Source: Maribacter algicola
GTDB lineage: Bacteria > Bacteroidota > Bacteroidia > Flavobacteriales > Flavobacteriaceae
Assembly (NCBI RefSeq): GCF_003933245.1
Contig: NZ_QUSX01000001.1
Span: 2,108,001-2,172,000, forward strand
DNA length: 64,000 nt
Direction of reading: 5' to 3'
Positions 1 through 8,346 of this stretch are shown here, in pieces. A program made the position numbers and the translations under genes. Below the pieces are notes generated by a model, which saw only the letters and a program-made list of their open reading frames with translations, ran no database searches and was not told the DNA's origin. Within the stretch, counting starts at the first letter, position 1. Each line of letters begins with the position of its first letter.

Positions 1-293
1 TCACTTAGAAGTCCTTGCTTGGATAGCGTTTTAAATTCGTGTAATACATTCTTTTCGTCCAAGTGGATTTTATGGAAAGTCTTTTTCAAATTCTCCATGG
101 ACTCTTTTTTCAAGAGGTTGATTTTTTCATCGATCAAGTGATTTGGTTTTGGTAGAATGCCTGTCGGTTTTTTGAAAACATGTAGGATATAAAAAATGCA
201 AGGCTTCTTAGCCAACAGCTTGGCAGCGTAGAAAAGGGCATTATATGCCTCATCTGAAAAATCAGTGGCCACAAGTATTTTAAGGGTCTTCAT
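1..293 (-). CDS. Universal stress protein (UspA family), 3' part cut by window edge
   Basis: Reading leftward from an ATG at 293, the first 97 residues are open to the window edge. They begin MKTLKILVATDFSDEAYNAL, the N-terminal beta strand and Asp of a UspA/adenine-nucleotide alpha-hydrolase fold, as in the three complete neighbours. The start lies only 4 bp after the stop of the upstream Usp gene (298-1134), so the two are almost certainly one transcript. The nucleotide-binding glycine motif would lie beyond the window and could not be checked. The family binds ATP or acts as a cytoplasmic stress and energy-limitation effector; the exact role is unknown. Confidence 0.85.
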   Translation of the reverse strand, partial: MKTLKILVATDFSDEAYNALFYAAKLLAKKPCIFYILHVFKKPTGILPKPNHLIDEKINLLKKESMENLKKTFHKIHLDEKNVLHEFKTLSKQGLLS

Positions 294-297
294 AATG

Positions 298-1134
298 TCA
301 AGGTTGTGGAATGACCATAAAAGGAACCTTTACATGAAAACCAATTTTTTTGATAGTAGGTTCAATAAACAGTCGTTCCATGAACGTATGCTTGTTTTGT
401 ATCATGACCAACATATCAACTGTTGTATGCTCCTGAAATTTGTTGATAGCGGTTATGATCTCGTCATTTTCCACCTCATGAAATATACCGTTTTTGCCTA
501 AAATTCCCTTTAGTGTATTCTGATTTGATATTTGAACGGAATCCAGCTCCAATTGGGTAAAAACATGCATAACATGTACTGTGGCATCCTGTTTCTTGGC
601 AATTTGCAAGAGGGCGGAAACCTTTTTTTCCGAATAGGAAACCTCATAATCCGTAGGGAAGAGTATTGATTTTGGCGGTTTATAATCATATCCTTGGGGA
701 ATTGCCAAGACCGGACACTTACTTTTCCTAATGGTATGTACCGTATTGGTCCCAAACAATATTTCCTCGGCCCCTGTAGCACCTTGCGTACCCATAATGA
801 CCAAGTCAATTTTCTCTGCCTCCGTCATGTGGCTTACTTCCTCGGTGAGCATGTTAAATGCTGAGTGCGTAATGAAGGTGTGCAACGGATTTTTGAACTC
901 CGCTTCCAGCTTTTCCTTTAACTCATTCAGGTTGTTCTTGGATTCTTCCCGTATCATATCCCCAAGACCAATTTGTCCCGGGCTTCCCAAAAGGTACTCT
1001 GTATGGTATACCGGGGGCATATAGGTGTTCAAGAGATAAAAGGTACAGGGTTCTTCCTTAAAGAGCGACAATCCATAAGAAATCGCCTTAAATGAATTAT
1101 CTGAAAAATCCGTGGGTAAAAGAATACGTGTCAT
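298..1134 (-). CDS. Universal stress protein, tandem-domain UspA family
   Basis: This 278-residue protein has two UspA domains. The first begins MTRILLPTDFSDNSFKAISY and carries the complete ATP-binding pattern G-x2-G-x9-G-(S/T) (GTQG...LFGT), followed by the family's CPVLAIP strand. The second (about residues 150-278) begins SILFPTDYE and lacks the glycine motif, so only the first half is expected to bind ATP. It starts an operon with the truncated Usp gene at 1-293. An FNR-like palindrome lies 49 bp upstream of the start, suggesting oxygen or redox control (inference). Cytoplasmic. Confidence 0.9.
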   Translation of the reverse strand: MTRILLPTDFSDNSFKAISYGLSLFKEEPCTFYLLNTYMPPVYHTEYLLGSPGQIGLGDMIREESKNNLNELKEKLEAEFKNPLHTFITHSAFNMLTEEVSHMTEAEKIDLVIMGTQGATGAEEILFGTNTVHTIRKSKCPVLAIPQGYDYKPPKSILFPTDYEVSYSEKKVSALLQIAKKQDATVHVMHVFTQLELDSVQISNQNTLKGILGKNGIFHEVENDEIITAINKFQEHTTVDMLVMIQNKHTFMERLFIEPTIKKIGFHVKVPFMVIPQP

Positions 1135-1182
1135 GGCCTTGAATTTATGTACAAAAGTTACACACTCTTATACCCAAAATCC

Positions 1183-1196
1183 ATGATATTTATCAT
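1183..1196. promoter_or_regulatory. FNR/CRP-like palindromic site ATGAT-ATTT-ATCAT
   Basis: Perfect 14-bp palindrome of the form ATGAT-N4-ATCAT, 49 bp upstream of the Usp gene that starts at 1134. It differs from the classical FNR consensus TTGAT-N4-ATCAA only at the outermost base of each arm. Two related sites lie at 3513-3526 and 3578-3591. Binding by a Crp/Fnr-family regulator is inferred. Confidence 0.6.
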
Positions 1197-1258
1197 GTCT
1201 TCATTATTATGAATTTAGTAACTTGGATATTAAAACGATTAAAATTTAAGTATCCAGA

Positions 1259-1284
1259 CCTAGATCTTTCTATGCAGATCTAGG
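1259..1284. promoter_or_regulatory. Perfect 9-bp inverted repeat in Usp/thioredoxin intergenic region
   Basis: CCTAGATCT at 1259-1267 and AGATCTAGG at 1276-1284 are separated by 8 bases. The repeat lies 52 bp upstream of the thioredoxin start in the divergent promoter region. There is no U-tract, so it looks more like an operator or a 5' leader hairpin than a terminator. Confidence 0.5.
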
Positions 1285-1336
1285 ATCTTCATGGTTGTTA
1301 TAGGTGTCTTTACAAAACAAAAACTAGAAAAAACAG

Positions 1337-1636
1337 ATGAAGAGCTCGTTTAAGAATATAGTAGATTCTGAAATTCCCGTCCTGGTTGATTTTTATGCAG
1401 ATTGGTGTGGGCCGTGCAAAATGTTGGCTCCCATTCTTAAGCAGGTGAAGGATGCAATGGGAGACCGTCTAAAAATCGTAAAGATAGATGTGGACAAAAA
1501 CCAAAAATTAGCCGCAAAATATAATGTTAGGGGCGTACCCACCATGATGCTCTTCAAAAATGGCAAGCAGGTATGGCGGCAATCCGGAGTACTTCAAAAG
1601 AACGATATCCTTAATGTAATCAAGCAATATATCTAA
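1337..1636 (+). CDS. Thioredoxin
   Basis: A 99-residue single-domain thioredoxin with the canonical active site WCGPC (residues 23-27) in the context YADWCGPCKM, the buried Asp strand (KIVKIDVD) and the cis-proline loop RGVPTMMLF. It acts as a cytoplasmic protein-disulfide reductase; there is no signal peptide. The length matches bacterial Trx (about 105) with a slightly short N-terminus. It is transcribed away from the Usp operon and converges on the Usp gene at 1661-2506, suggesting redox-stress duty rather than being the sole housekeeping thioredoxin (inference). Confidence 0.93.
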   Translation: MKSSFKNIVDSEIPVLVDFYADWCGPCKMLAPILKQVKDAMGDRLKIVKIDVDKNQKLAAKYNVRGVPTMMLFKNGKQVWRQSGVLQKNDILNVIKQYI

Positions 1637-1660
1637 CAATCGCCCCGGTGCTCCAATAGC

Positions 1661-2506
1661 TTATTTTTCAGGGAGGAATAGCAAGGGGATTTCAGAGTTA
1701 AATGCTAGTTTCTTCACTACCGGTTCCCCAATGATCTTTTCCCAAAAGGTATGTTGGTGCCTGATAATACCGAGTATATCCGAAGTCCTGTTGTTGGTAT
1801 ACTGTGCTATAGTGTATGCCGTACTGGAGTTGAAGGGAAGATCGGTAAATGTAAATTCCAAACCAGAAAGCCGTTCTTCCAAAATATTTTTGTTGGTTTT
1901 CTGTGTTTCGTTCAGGGTGAACTCTTCCGTTACATGTATAATTTCGATTTTCGCATTCCAAATGTTCACGAGTTCCAAGAGACTGTCCAATTCAAATTTG
2001 TCATACCCCTTCATATAATCCGTAGAGAAAAGGACAGTTTTCAACTTTTGAAAATTGAAGGAATCCGGAACGGCCAAAATGGGAATATTTGGTAGCTTTT
2101 TGAGCACTTTTACCGTATTGCTGCCCAAGAACACCTGTTTGGCTCCTGTAGCTCCCTGGGTACCCATGATGATAAGGTCAGCATCCTTTTCAGAAGCCAA
2201 TATTTCCATGGCTTCCTCAAAGGTATTTTCCATGGAAACCGTCTCAAAACTGTGTTGTAGGTTGGTATGGTTTTTATCGAGATAGGTATGTATTTCTGCC
2301 AATTCCTTTTCTGAATGCTGTGAAAGGGAATCGTAAATCACATCCAATCTTTTGTGACCTTCAGTGCCCAAAGGTTTTAAAACACCTGGTTCATAGGCGT
2401 TCACGATATAAAAATGACACTTGACATCCGCATAGATCTTTAGGGCCGTAAAGATGGCGTTCCAGGCATTTTCAGAAAAATCTGTAGGTAGAATTATTTT
2501 TTTCAT
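1661..2506 (-). CDS. Universal stress protein, tandem-domain UspA family
   Basis: A 281-residue tandem UspA protein beginning MKKIILPTDFSENAWNAIF. The first domain carries the ATP-binding motif GTQG-ATGAKQVFL-GS followed by NIPILAVP. The second domain (from about residue 155, TVLFSTDYM) is degenerate at that motif and ends in IPLLFLP. It converges on the thioredoxin gene with a 24-bp gap. It is paralogous to the Usp genes on both sides, so the cluster arose by local duplication. A cytoplasmic ATP-binding stress effector; the specific function is unknown. Confidence 0.9.
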   Translation of the reverse strand: MKKIILPTDFSENAWNAIFTALKIYADVKCHFYIVNAYEPGVLKPLGTEGHKRLDVIYDSLSQHSEKELAEIHTYLDKNHTNLQHSFETVSMENTFEEAMEILASEKDADLIIMGTQGATGAKQVFLGSNTVKVLKKLPNIPILAVPDSFNFQKLKTVLFSTDYMKGYDKFELDSLLELVNIWNAKIEIIHVTEEFTLNETQKTNKNILEERLSGLEFTFTDLPFNSSTAYTIAQYTNNRTSDILGIIRHQHTFWEKIIGEPVVKKLAFNSEIPLLFLPEK

Positions 2507-2616
2507 ACGTTTAAATTTAGGTCAATAGCTTAATTCTTAAACATTTATTTTTGTAGAGGCATTCAACTTATCATAACAAATCCCTCGATGAGGGTTTCAT
2601 GGCTCAAATGTTAAAG

Positions 2617-3462
2617 TTAACGAGGTAGGTTTTGTAAAACTAAAAATGGTATGACTGGGTTAAGGGCTATTTGGTCAACGGTGGAACGGTAGAGCATATC
2701 CTCCAAAAAAGAGTGCCTGGAATTTACCATGACCAACATGTCCATACCATGTTCTTGGGCGTAATCCATAATGGCAATTCCCCTGTTCTTAACTTCCGTT
2801 CTTATGAAGCTAAGTTTGGCCTTGGGCAGCGATCCCTTGAGGAACAACTGATTATCCGTTTGCCTATGGCTCAAATCCTCAAAATCCGAAATGTAGAGCG
2901 AATGGACTTCGGACTTAAATCGGCCAGCCAAAGTATCCAATAGTTTAAGTTCCCTTCGTTTGTAGGGAATCATATAATCTGATGGGAACAATATCTTTTT
3001 GGGCTGTGAAAATGTATAATCACTGGGAATGGCCAAGACTGGGCACTTTACATATTTAAAGACCTGAACGGTATGACTTCCAAAAGTGATGTTCTTGTTC
3101 GCTGTCTGACCTTTGGTTCCCATTAGTACCAAGTCAATATCCTTAAGGTTGACAAAATCGTTGACCCCGTCTACCAGGGATTCAAATACAGAAATGGATT
3201 CAAAGCGATGCTTTGGGTTGTGCTTATCCCGTTTAGCCCTTGAAATTATCTCAATAAGTTTTTCTTCTGAAGCCTGAGCCATTTTTTTCTTCTCCGCACT
3301 GAAATTGCCGTCTTCCGTACTATGGTTTTTCTGATAGAGTTCATCGGCATAGGCATGCATCAAATAAAAATTGGTGCGGTCACATTTAAAGAGATCCAAT
3401 GCAAACGCGATGGCATTCTCGGCATTGGCAGAAAAATCGGTTGGAATAAGAATATTTTTCAT
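2617..3462 (-). CDS. Universal stress protein, tandem-domain UspA family
   Basis: A 281-residue tandem UspA protein. The start is placed at the ATG at 3462 because MKNILIPTDFSANAENAIAF aligns with the other three Usp starts; an open extension to 3519 runs into the FNR-like site at 3513-3526. The first domain has GTKG-QTANKNITF-GS, the complete ATP-binding pattern, then CPVLAIP. The second half starts KILFPSDYM and ends IPFLVLQ without the glycine motif. It is divergent from the sigma-like gene at 3655, and the shared promoter region holds two FNR-like palindromes. Confidence 0.88.
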   Translation of the reverse strand: MKNILIPTDFSANAENAIAFALDLFKCDRTNFYLMHAYADELYQKNHSTEDGNFSAEKKKMAQASEEKLIEIISRAKRDKHNPKHRFESISVFESLVDGVNDFVNLKDIDLVLMGTKGQTANKNITFGSHTVQVFKYVKCPVLAIPSDYTFSQPKKILFPSDYMIPYKRRELKLLDTLAGRFKSEVHSLYISDFEDLSHRQTDNQLFLKGSLPKAKLSFIRTEVKNRGIAIMDYAQEHGMDMLVMVNSRHSFLEDMLYRSTVDQIALNPVIPFLVLQNLPR

Positions 3463-3512
3463 AGCTCTTGATTTAACACTTTTAAAAGTAAAGGGTTTCC
3501 TTGTTACAAAGT

Positions 3513-3526
3513 ATGACATTTATCAT
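3513..3526. promoter_or_regulatory. FNR/CRP-like site ATGAC-ATTT-ATCAT
   Basis: A one-mismatch version of the 1183-1196 palindrome, with the same ATTT centre. It lies 51 bp upstream of the Usp start at 3462, almost the same distance as the first site has to its Usp gene (49 bp). The conserved position supports a real activator site. Confidence 0.55.
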
Positions 3527-3577
3527 GCGACATATATTGGCATCTATAAAGTATATACTTTAAATATTTGATTTTTA

Positions 3578-3591
3578 ATGATATAAATCAT
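3578..3591. promoter_or_regulatory. FNR/CRP-like site ATGAT-ATAA-ATCAT
   Basis: Perfect ATGAT/ATCAT arms around a four-base centre, 63 bp upstream of the sigma-like gene at 3655 and 52 bp from the site at 3513-3526. With two sites in one divergent promoter region, each site probably serves one gene (inference). Confidence 0.55.
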
Positions 3592-3654
3592 TTTTTTGAT
3601 CTTTGTTTCAAGGTACATTACATGCAATAATTCAATGTTTAAAACAAATTAGCC

Positions 3655-4431
3655 ATGAATGGAACAAAAGAGAATACAGCAAATATGGGAACCGTAGTTT
3701 GGGTGGTTCAAGAGACCTATAACAATCTGGTTAATTTAAGAAACCAAGAGAACCGTGAAGCTTTTAATAAGGAATTATTGCGTTTGATGCCACCGGTTCA
3801 AAACTATGTTGCCAAAAGGTTGAAGACAGCTATACGTACCGGTACATTGAATAAAGGAATGTTCAGCCCCAATGACTTTACGGATCAATTGTTTATTGAA
3901 GTGTACGACAATTGGGAATTAGTGAAAAATGAATATGACCTTCGCCCTTTTCTTTTTAAAAAAGTGGATGACCTGTTGGACGATCGTTTGACCGAAGAGG
4001 AATTCGATCACATGTTTTTCGAGAACATCGATACCTATTCCAAACAGGAATGGGATTCCATGGAAGAGGAGTATAGCACGGATGGCGATGGGGATTTGGT
4101 GCTTTTGGAAGAATTGGACGATCGTTCGCTAACCAAGGACGATTATATTTTAAAGCATGTCTTCATAACCGAAGAGGAAAAGGAGCTTGCTGAAAAACTG
4201 GATGAAAGTCTGGAGCAAGAACGTGTGGAAAGACACGTACATATGGTTTTGAACAAAATGTCCATGCCTATGAGGACTGTATTTCAACTATATGCGGATC
4301 AAGGTTTTACTACCGCTGAAATTGCACATATTAGGGAGGTTACCTTAGATGAAGTGGAAACACTTTTGTCGAGAGCAAGGAAATTATTAAAAGATAGTTT
4401 TGTTAAACGCTTTTTAATAGACAGCAATTAA
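3655..4431 (+). CDS. Sigma-70-like RNA polymerase sigma factor (region 4 type HTH)
   Basis: A 258-residue acidic protein. The C-terminal 65 residues look like sigma-70 region 4: PMRTVFQLYADQGFTTAEIA, then VTLDEVETLLSRARKLLKD, the usual helix-turn-helix. The N-terminal part (LMPPVQNYVAKRLKTAIRTG, then NDFTDQLFIEVYDNWELV) resembles a divergent region 2. The centre (about residues 110-165) is very rich in Asp and Glu and has no recognised fold. It sits in the Usp cluster behind FNR-like sites, so it probably controls a stress or low-oxygen response (inference). An accessory transcription factor with a sigma-like HTH is the alternative. Confidence 0.7.
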   Translation: MNGTKENTANMGTVVWVVQETYNNLVNLRNQENREAFNKELLRLMPPVQNYVAKRLKTAIRTGTLNKGMFSPNDFTDQLFIEVYDNWELVKNEYDLRPFLFKKVDDLLDDRLTEEEFDHMFFENIDTYSKQEWDSMEEEYSTDGDGDLVLLEELDDRSLTKDDYILKHVFITEEEKELAEKLDESLEQERVERHVHMVLNKMSMPMRTVFQLYADQGFTTAEIAHIREVTLDEVETLLSRARKLLKDSFVKRFLIDSN

Positions 4432-4453
4432 CTCAATTACATTTTTATGGTGC

Positions 4454-5167
4454 CTAGGCCACGTTTACCCCAAAAAAGTGACCTACCAAGGCCGTAAGCC
4501 CCATGGCCACGGTACCCCAAAAGGTAATCCGGCCTACCGCTTTTAGGATGCTAGACCCCCCTGCCTTGGCAGCCATGGCTCCTAGAATGACCAGAAAAAA
4601 TATGGCAAATCCATATAAGTAATATTCCATTCCTTTCAGGGGCAAAAAAAGTGTCACCAAAAAGGGCAAAACTCCGCCTATGGTAAATGCGGCACCAGAT
4701 GCCAAGGCCGCTTGTAGGGGATTTGCAGCACTTATTTCATTGATTCCCAATTCGTCCCGTACATGGGCACCCAAAGCATCATGGGCAGTTAGTTCCTTGG
4801 CTACGGTCAATGCGGTTTCTTTCTTTAAACCCCGATCTTCGTATATTTGGGCCAAGCGTTTTAACTCTAATTCCGGGGTTTCGATTAGTTCCTCCTGCTC
4901 CCTTTCTATATCGGCCTTTTCTACATCTGTTTGAGAACTTACGGAGACATATTCACCAGCTGCCATTGACAAGGACCCTGCGACAAGTCCGGCCAAAGTG
5001 GCCAAAATGACCGGTTCCCTAATATCACTGGCTGCCGCAACACCAATGGCGATACTCGCGGTGGAAAGTATGCCGTCATTGGCTCCCAAGACCGCTGCCC
5101 GCAACCAATTACTTCGGTGAATGTAATGGTTGTCCAAATAGTCGTCCAGTTCGTTGTTCTCTGCCAT
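4454..5167 (-). CDS. VIT1/CCC1-family iron/manganese transporter
   Basis: A 237-residue membrane protein of the VIT family. The N-terminal signature HRSNWLRAAVLGANDGILS is diagnostic, followed by a second helix with AGEYVSVSSQTDVEKADIER. A cytoplasmic metal-binding helical region (about 85-135, Glu- and Lys-rich) and three C-terminal hydrophobic segments follow. Family members move Fe2+ or Mn2+ out of the cytoplasm. It converges on the sigma-like gene with a 22-bp gap. Iron removal fits the oxidative and redox theme of the cluster, but the substrate here is not proven. Confidence 0.88.
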   Translation of the reverse strand: MAENNELDDYLDNHYIHRSNWLRAAVLGANDGILSTASIAIGVAAASDIREPVILATLAGLVAGSLSMAAGEYVSVSSQTDVEKADIEREQEELIETPELELKRLAQIYEDRGLKKETALTVAKELTAHDALGAHVRDELGINEISAANPLQAALASGAAFTIGGVLPFLVTLFLPLKGMEYYLYGFAIFFLVILGAMAAKAGGSSILKAVGRITFWGTVAMGLTALVGHFFGVNVA

Positions 5168-5676
5168 ACATTTCAGTTTTGGATAATGGGTCTTTAAGTT
5201 AGCTCTTTCCTGTTAAATGTATGAAATTAATGGGTTTAATGGGCAGGTCATCATCCGTATAGGACTTTATTCGTCTCTCGTGAGACAGTGATCGGCCTTT
5301 TACTGTCTTACCAATGTATCGTATTCCATACAATGACTATGCTTTTTTGAAAAGGGGAAATTCCTGGTCATTTCAAAATTTAAAATTTCATGATATGAAT
5401 GGGGAAATTACGACCATTTAGAAACGATTCAATAAGGATTTTGGTTGGATCACTTTATGAAGATACCCATATATTATTTAAAGGGATAATTCCTAAAGAT
5501 TTGTTAATCCCAACATTTAGTCGTCCCGGGATACTTTTCTAGGCGTATATATAGCAGGAAATTACATTTTTCCGAATACGCTCTGGGCCAAAAAACGTTA
5601 AAGAAAAACCGTATTTCGTTATTGGCATTCCTGAATTGTAAATATTTTAGAGGTTTATAAAATTTGAATTGGAAAG
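5168..5676. other. Intergenic region with no recognised gene
   Basis: About 500 bp between the VIT gene and the AraC-type regulator. No ORF of convincing codon character, tRNA or strong terminator was seen. It is AT-rich with short dyads only, such as TCTC-tcgt-GAGA near 5275. It probably holds promoters for the two divergent genes. Confidence 0.5.
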
Positions 5677-6228
5677 GTGAAATTTGAGCTCACATATGAA
5701 GTGGATAAAGTGGTTAAGGAACTGGTAAAAAGGACCATGGATTCCTTGGAAATAAAGGTGGAGCGAATTCATGAGGATTTGGTTGTACTTTCAACCGAAA
5801 TTGAGGAAAAGGATTTGAAGAAACTCTCGGATCACCTGGCCGCTTATGGAATAAAAATTCAAAGAGGCAATTCAATATCATTGTTGGAGCAGATAAAGTC
5901 TTTGATAAAGAGATATGTACATGGGGAATATGATGGAAATGTTTCCATTTCTAAAATGCTTTCTGATGAATTGGGTTACAGCTATTCCTACCTATCCAAT
6001 CATTTTACTTCCAAAACCTTTACTACCATTGAGAACTTTTATGTTCTTATCAGAATCGAAAAAGTGAAGGAGCTATTGATGGATGAAGAAAAAACATTGT
6101 CTGATATCGCTTATAGCTTAAATTTTAGCAGTGTTCCTCATTTATCCGCCCAATTCAAAAAAGTTACAGGTTTGACCATTACACAATATTTAAAAATTAG
6201 GAATAATTCGATAAACACCTTTAATTAA
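5677..6228 (+). CDS. AraC-type helix-turn-helix regulator (short)
   Basis: A 183-residue protein whose C-terminal 110 residues form an AraC HTH pair: VSISKMLSDELGYSYSYLSN is the first HTH and LSDIAYSLNFSSVPHLSAQF the second, ending with the family's TGLTITQYLK. The N-terminal 70 residues (MKFELTYEVDKVVKELVKR) have no recognised ligand domain. No ATG is available; an in-frame TGA lies 9 bp before the GTG at 5677, so GTG (or ATT at 5668) must start it. It is 10 bp upstream of a response regulator, so it may be the DNA-binding output of that phosphorelay (inference). Confidence 0.82.
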   Translation: MKFELTYEVDKVVKELVKRTMDSLEIKVERIHEDLVVLSTEIEEKDLKKLSDHLAAYGIKIQRGNSISLLEQIKSLIKRYVHGEYDGNVSISKMLSDELGYSYSYLSNHFTSKTFTTIENFYVLIRIEKVKELLMDEEKTLSDIAYSLNFSSVPHLSAQFKKVTGLTITQYLKIRNNSINTFN

Positions 6229-6238
6229 TGAATATCAT

Positions 6239-6679
6239 ATGACGAAAATGAAAATTTTGTTGGTAGACGACGATGAGGACGATAGGGAATTTTTTGCCGA
6301 TGCCTTGGTGGGCGTAAATCTAAATACTCAATTGCATCAATTGGATAATGGTAAGAGCTGCTTGGATTATTTGATGCAGCAGGTTCAAAATTTGCCCAAT
6401 CTGATTTTTTTGGACCTTAATATGCCCATAATGAATGGTTTCGAGTGTTTAGAGGAGATTAGGAAAAATCCATTGCTAAAGGATCTCCCCATTGCAATAT
6501 ATTCTACCTCTTCCTCAGACGACGATATTGAACGGACATTTTTGAGCGGTGCGAATATCTATATTAAGAAACCGTCTAGTTTTGAGGACCTCAAGAAATC
6601 CCTCACCCAAGTAATTAAAATGAATTGGGCCTATCAAATGGAAGACTTTAAAAAGGAAAATTTTTTATTAAGAATATAG
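6239..6679 (+). CDS. Single-domain response regulator (CheY/Rcp1-like)
   Basis: A 146-residue receiver domain with no output domain. The acidic pocket is LLVDDDEDDREFF, the phospho-acceptor is D59 in FLDLNMP, the Thr/Ser is in IAIYSTSS and the conserved Lys is in YIKKPSS. Receivers of the DDDEDD type usually pair with phytochrome-like PAS histidine kinases such as the one encoded 80 bp downstream. A clear paralog lies at 10610-11059 (shared FLDLxMP, MxGFECL, IYSTS and KKPSSF). ATG at 6248 is an alternative start. Confidence 0.93.
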   Translation: MTKMKILLVDDDEDDREFFADALVGVNLNTQLHQLDNGKSCLDYLMQQVQNLPNLIFLDLNMPIMNGFECLEEIRKNPLLKDLPIAIYSTSSSDDDIERTFLSGANIYIKKPSSFEDLKKSLTQVIKMNWAYQMEDFKKENFLLRI

Positions 6680-6759
6680 CCATTGGACCTGAGCATTTAA
6701 TTGGTCTTTTTATAATAGCACCTATAAATATTTCAATTTTTTAAAAAACTAGATAGACT

Positions 6760-8313
6760 ATGCCCGATAGAATTGCGCTTAGAAATAGGATTTCTGAATT
6801 GGAGATTTCTAAGATGTTCAATGAAAAACTATTGGACAGTAGCAACAATGTTATTGCCTATTTAGAACCATTGTTCGGTGAGGAAGGTCTAATTGAAGAT
6901 TTTGTTATTAAATATGTTAATAGCAGGATAGAGGAGATTACGGAATTGAAAGTAGAGGACATGATCGGGATGCGCTGGCTGGAATACGATCCTCAAAATT
7001 TTGAAAATGGAGCCTTTGAAAACGCTAAAAAGTGTTTTATCACCGGCGAAACCATCAATTATTTTCCTAAATACGTATTTGATGAGCAGGTGGTCTGGTT
7101 CAGCGTAAGGGTAGTAAAACTGGAGGATGGAGTCGTTCAATTTCTAAAGGATATCAGTAAAGAAAAACAGTACGAACGGCAGCTCGAAATACAGAATAAT
7201 CTGCTATTGGAAGCGGAACATGTTGCAAGTACTGGTAGTTTTCGGTGGGACTTAAATAATGGCACCTTGAACCTGTCCGAGAATGTCTACAAACTGCTAG
7301 GTTATGAGGAACCGTTAGACGCGAATCCCACCCTTGATTTTATATTGAAATTTGTACATGAAAAAGACATTGCTTGGGTACGTGATGTGATAACCAGTAG
7401 CAAGGTCACCAAAGAAAGAATTGATATTAGCTTTAAGGTTGTTACCAGTACAGATGAGATTAAATATGTTAATACGATCGGAGAGTATTATCCTTCTGAG
7501 GATAACTGGTATGTTGTAGGTCTATTTAAGGACGTTACCAAACAAATAGAACATGAAGTCATATTACAATCCAAAAATGCCGAACTAAGAAAAATAAATT
7601 CTGACTTGGAAGCCTTTAACAGAATTGCAAGTCATGATTTGCAGGAGCCTCTTAGAAAGATTCAAATGTTTATCAGTAGATTGAATGAAGAAGAAAAGGA
7701 CAGATTGGGCCCAAGGTCAAAGAATTATTTGGGTAAGATAATATCTTCTACGGAGAGAATGCGTAACCTGATCTCCAACTTACTGTCCTATTCCAAAATA
7801 GATGATTTGGAAGATAGGCCAACAAAAATCGATCTTAACGAAATACTGGCAGAGGTTTTGGATGATTTAGGCGAACGGATAAAAGAAACAAATGCGTCCG
7901 TAAAAGCCGATAAACTTCCAGAGATTAACGGGGTACAATTTCAAATGGAACAACTCTTCTCCAATCTAATTGGCAATTCCCTAAAATATATGGCCCAGGA
8001 CACCATTCCAATTGTTTCCATAAAACATAGTATTATTAAGGTGGACGCCATAAATCGAATTTCCAAGCTTTCAGATGGAGCATATCATAAATTGGAATTT
8101 ATTGACAATGGAATTGGTTTTGAGAATCAATACAGTGAAAGGATTTTTGAAATCTTTCAAAGGCTTCACGGTAAGAATGAATATTCCGGAACCGGTCTTG
8201 GGCTGGCCATCTGCAAAAAAATTGTGGAGGCCCACAACGGCCTCATAACCGCGACAAGTCAGAACAGCCAAGGGGCCGTATTCACCGTTTTTTTGCCATC
8301 ATTGTCAATTTAA
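6760..8313 (+). CDS. PAS-domain sensor histidine kinase
   Basis: A 517-residue cytoplasmic hybrid-less kinase. An N-terminal PAS-like domain (about 15-135) and a second PAS (about 150-265; GSFRWDLNNGTLNLSENVYK, LLGYEEPL) are followed by a coiled-coil linker. The dimerisation/phosphoacceptor helix has H292 in IASHDLQEPLRKI. The ATPase domain has an N box NLIGNSLKYM, G1 DNGIGFE and G2 GTGLGLAICKKIVEAHNG. There is no membrane segment, so the signal is internal. The ASHDLQEPLRKI H-box is the type found in phytochrome-like kinases. It lies directly downstream of its probable receiver. Confidence 0.93.
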   Translation: MPDRIALRNRISELEISKMFNEKLLDSSNNVIAYLEPLFGEEGLIEDFVIKYVNSRIEEITELKVEDMIGMRWLEYDPQNFENGAFENAKKCFITGETINYFPKYVFDEQVVWFSVRVVKLEDGVVQFLKDISKEKQYERQLEIQNNLLLEAEHVASTGSFRWDLNNGTLNLSENVYKLLGYEEPLDANPTLDFILKFVHEKDIAWVRDVITSSKVTKERIDISFKVVTSTDEIKYVNTIGEYYPSEDNWYVVGLFKDVTKQIEHEVILQSKNAELRKINSDLEAFNRIASHDLQEPLRKIQMFISRLNEEEKDRLGPRSKNYLGKIISSTERMRNLISNLLSYSKIDDLEDRPTKIDLNEILAEVLDDLGERIKETNASVKADKLPEINGVQFQMEQLFSNLIGNSLKYMAQDTIPIVSIKHSIIKVDAINRISKLSDGAYHKLEFIDNGIGFENQYSERIFEIFQRLHGKNEYSGTGLGLAICKKIVEAHNGLITATSQNSQGAVFTVFLPSLSI

Positions 8314-8346
8314 CAACATCTTTTTGAGTGTAAGGTCAAAAGAGAA

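Noticed and set aside
2577..2600. CCCTC-gat-GAGGG hairpin as a strong terminator of the third Usp gene
   Set aside because: The stem is only 5 bp and the minus-strand tail lacks a T-run; too weak to annotate.
3463..3519. Longer start for the third Usp gene
   Set aside because: It would cover the FNR-like site; the Usp family start MKNILIPTDF lies at 3462.
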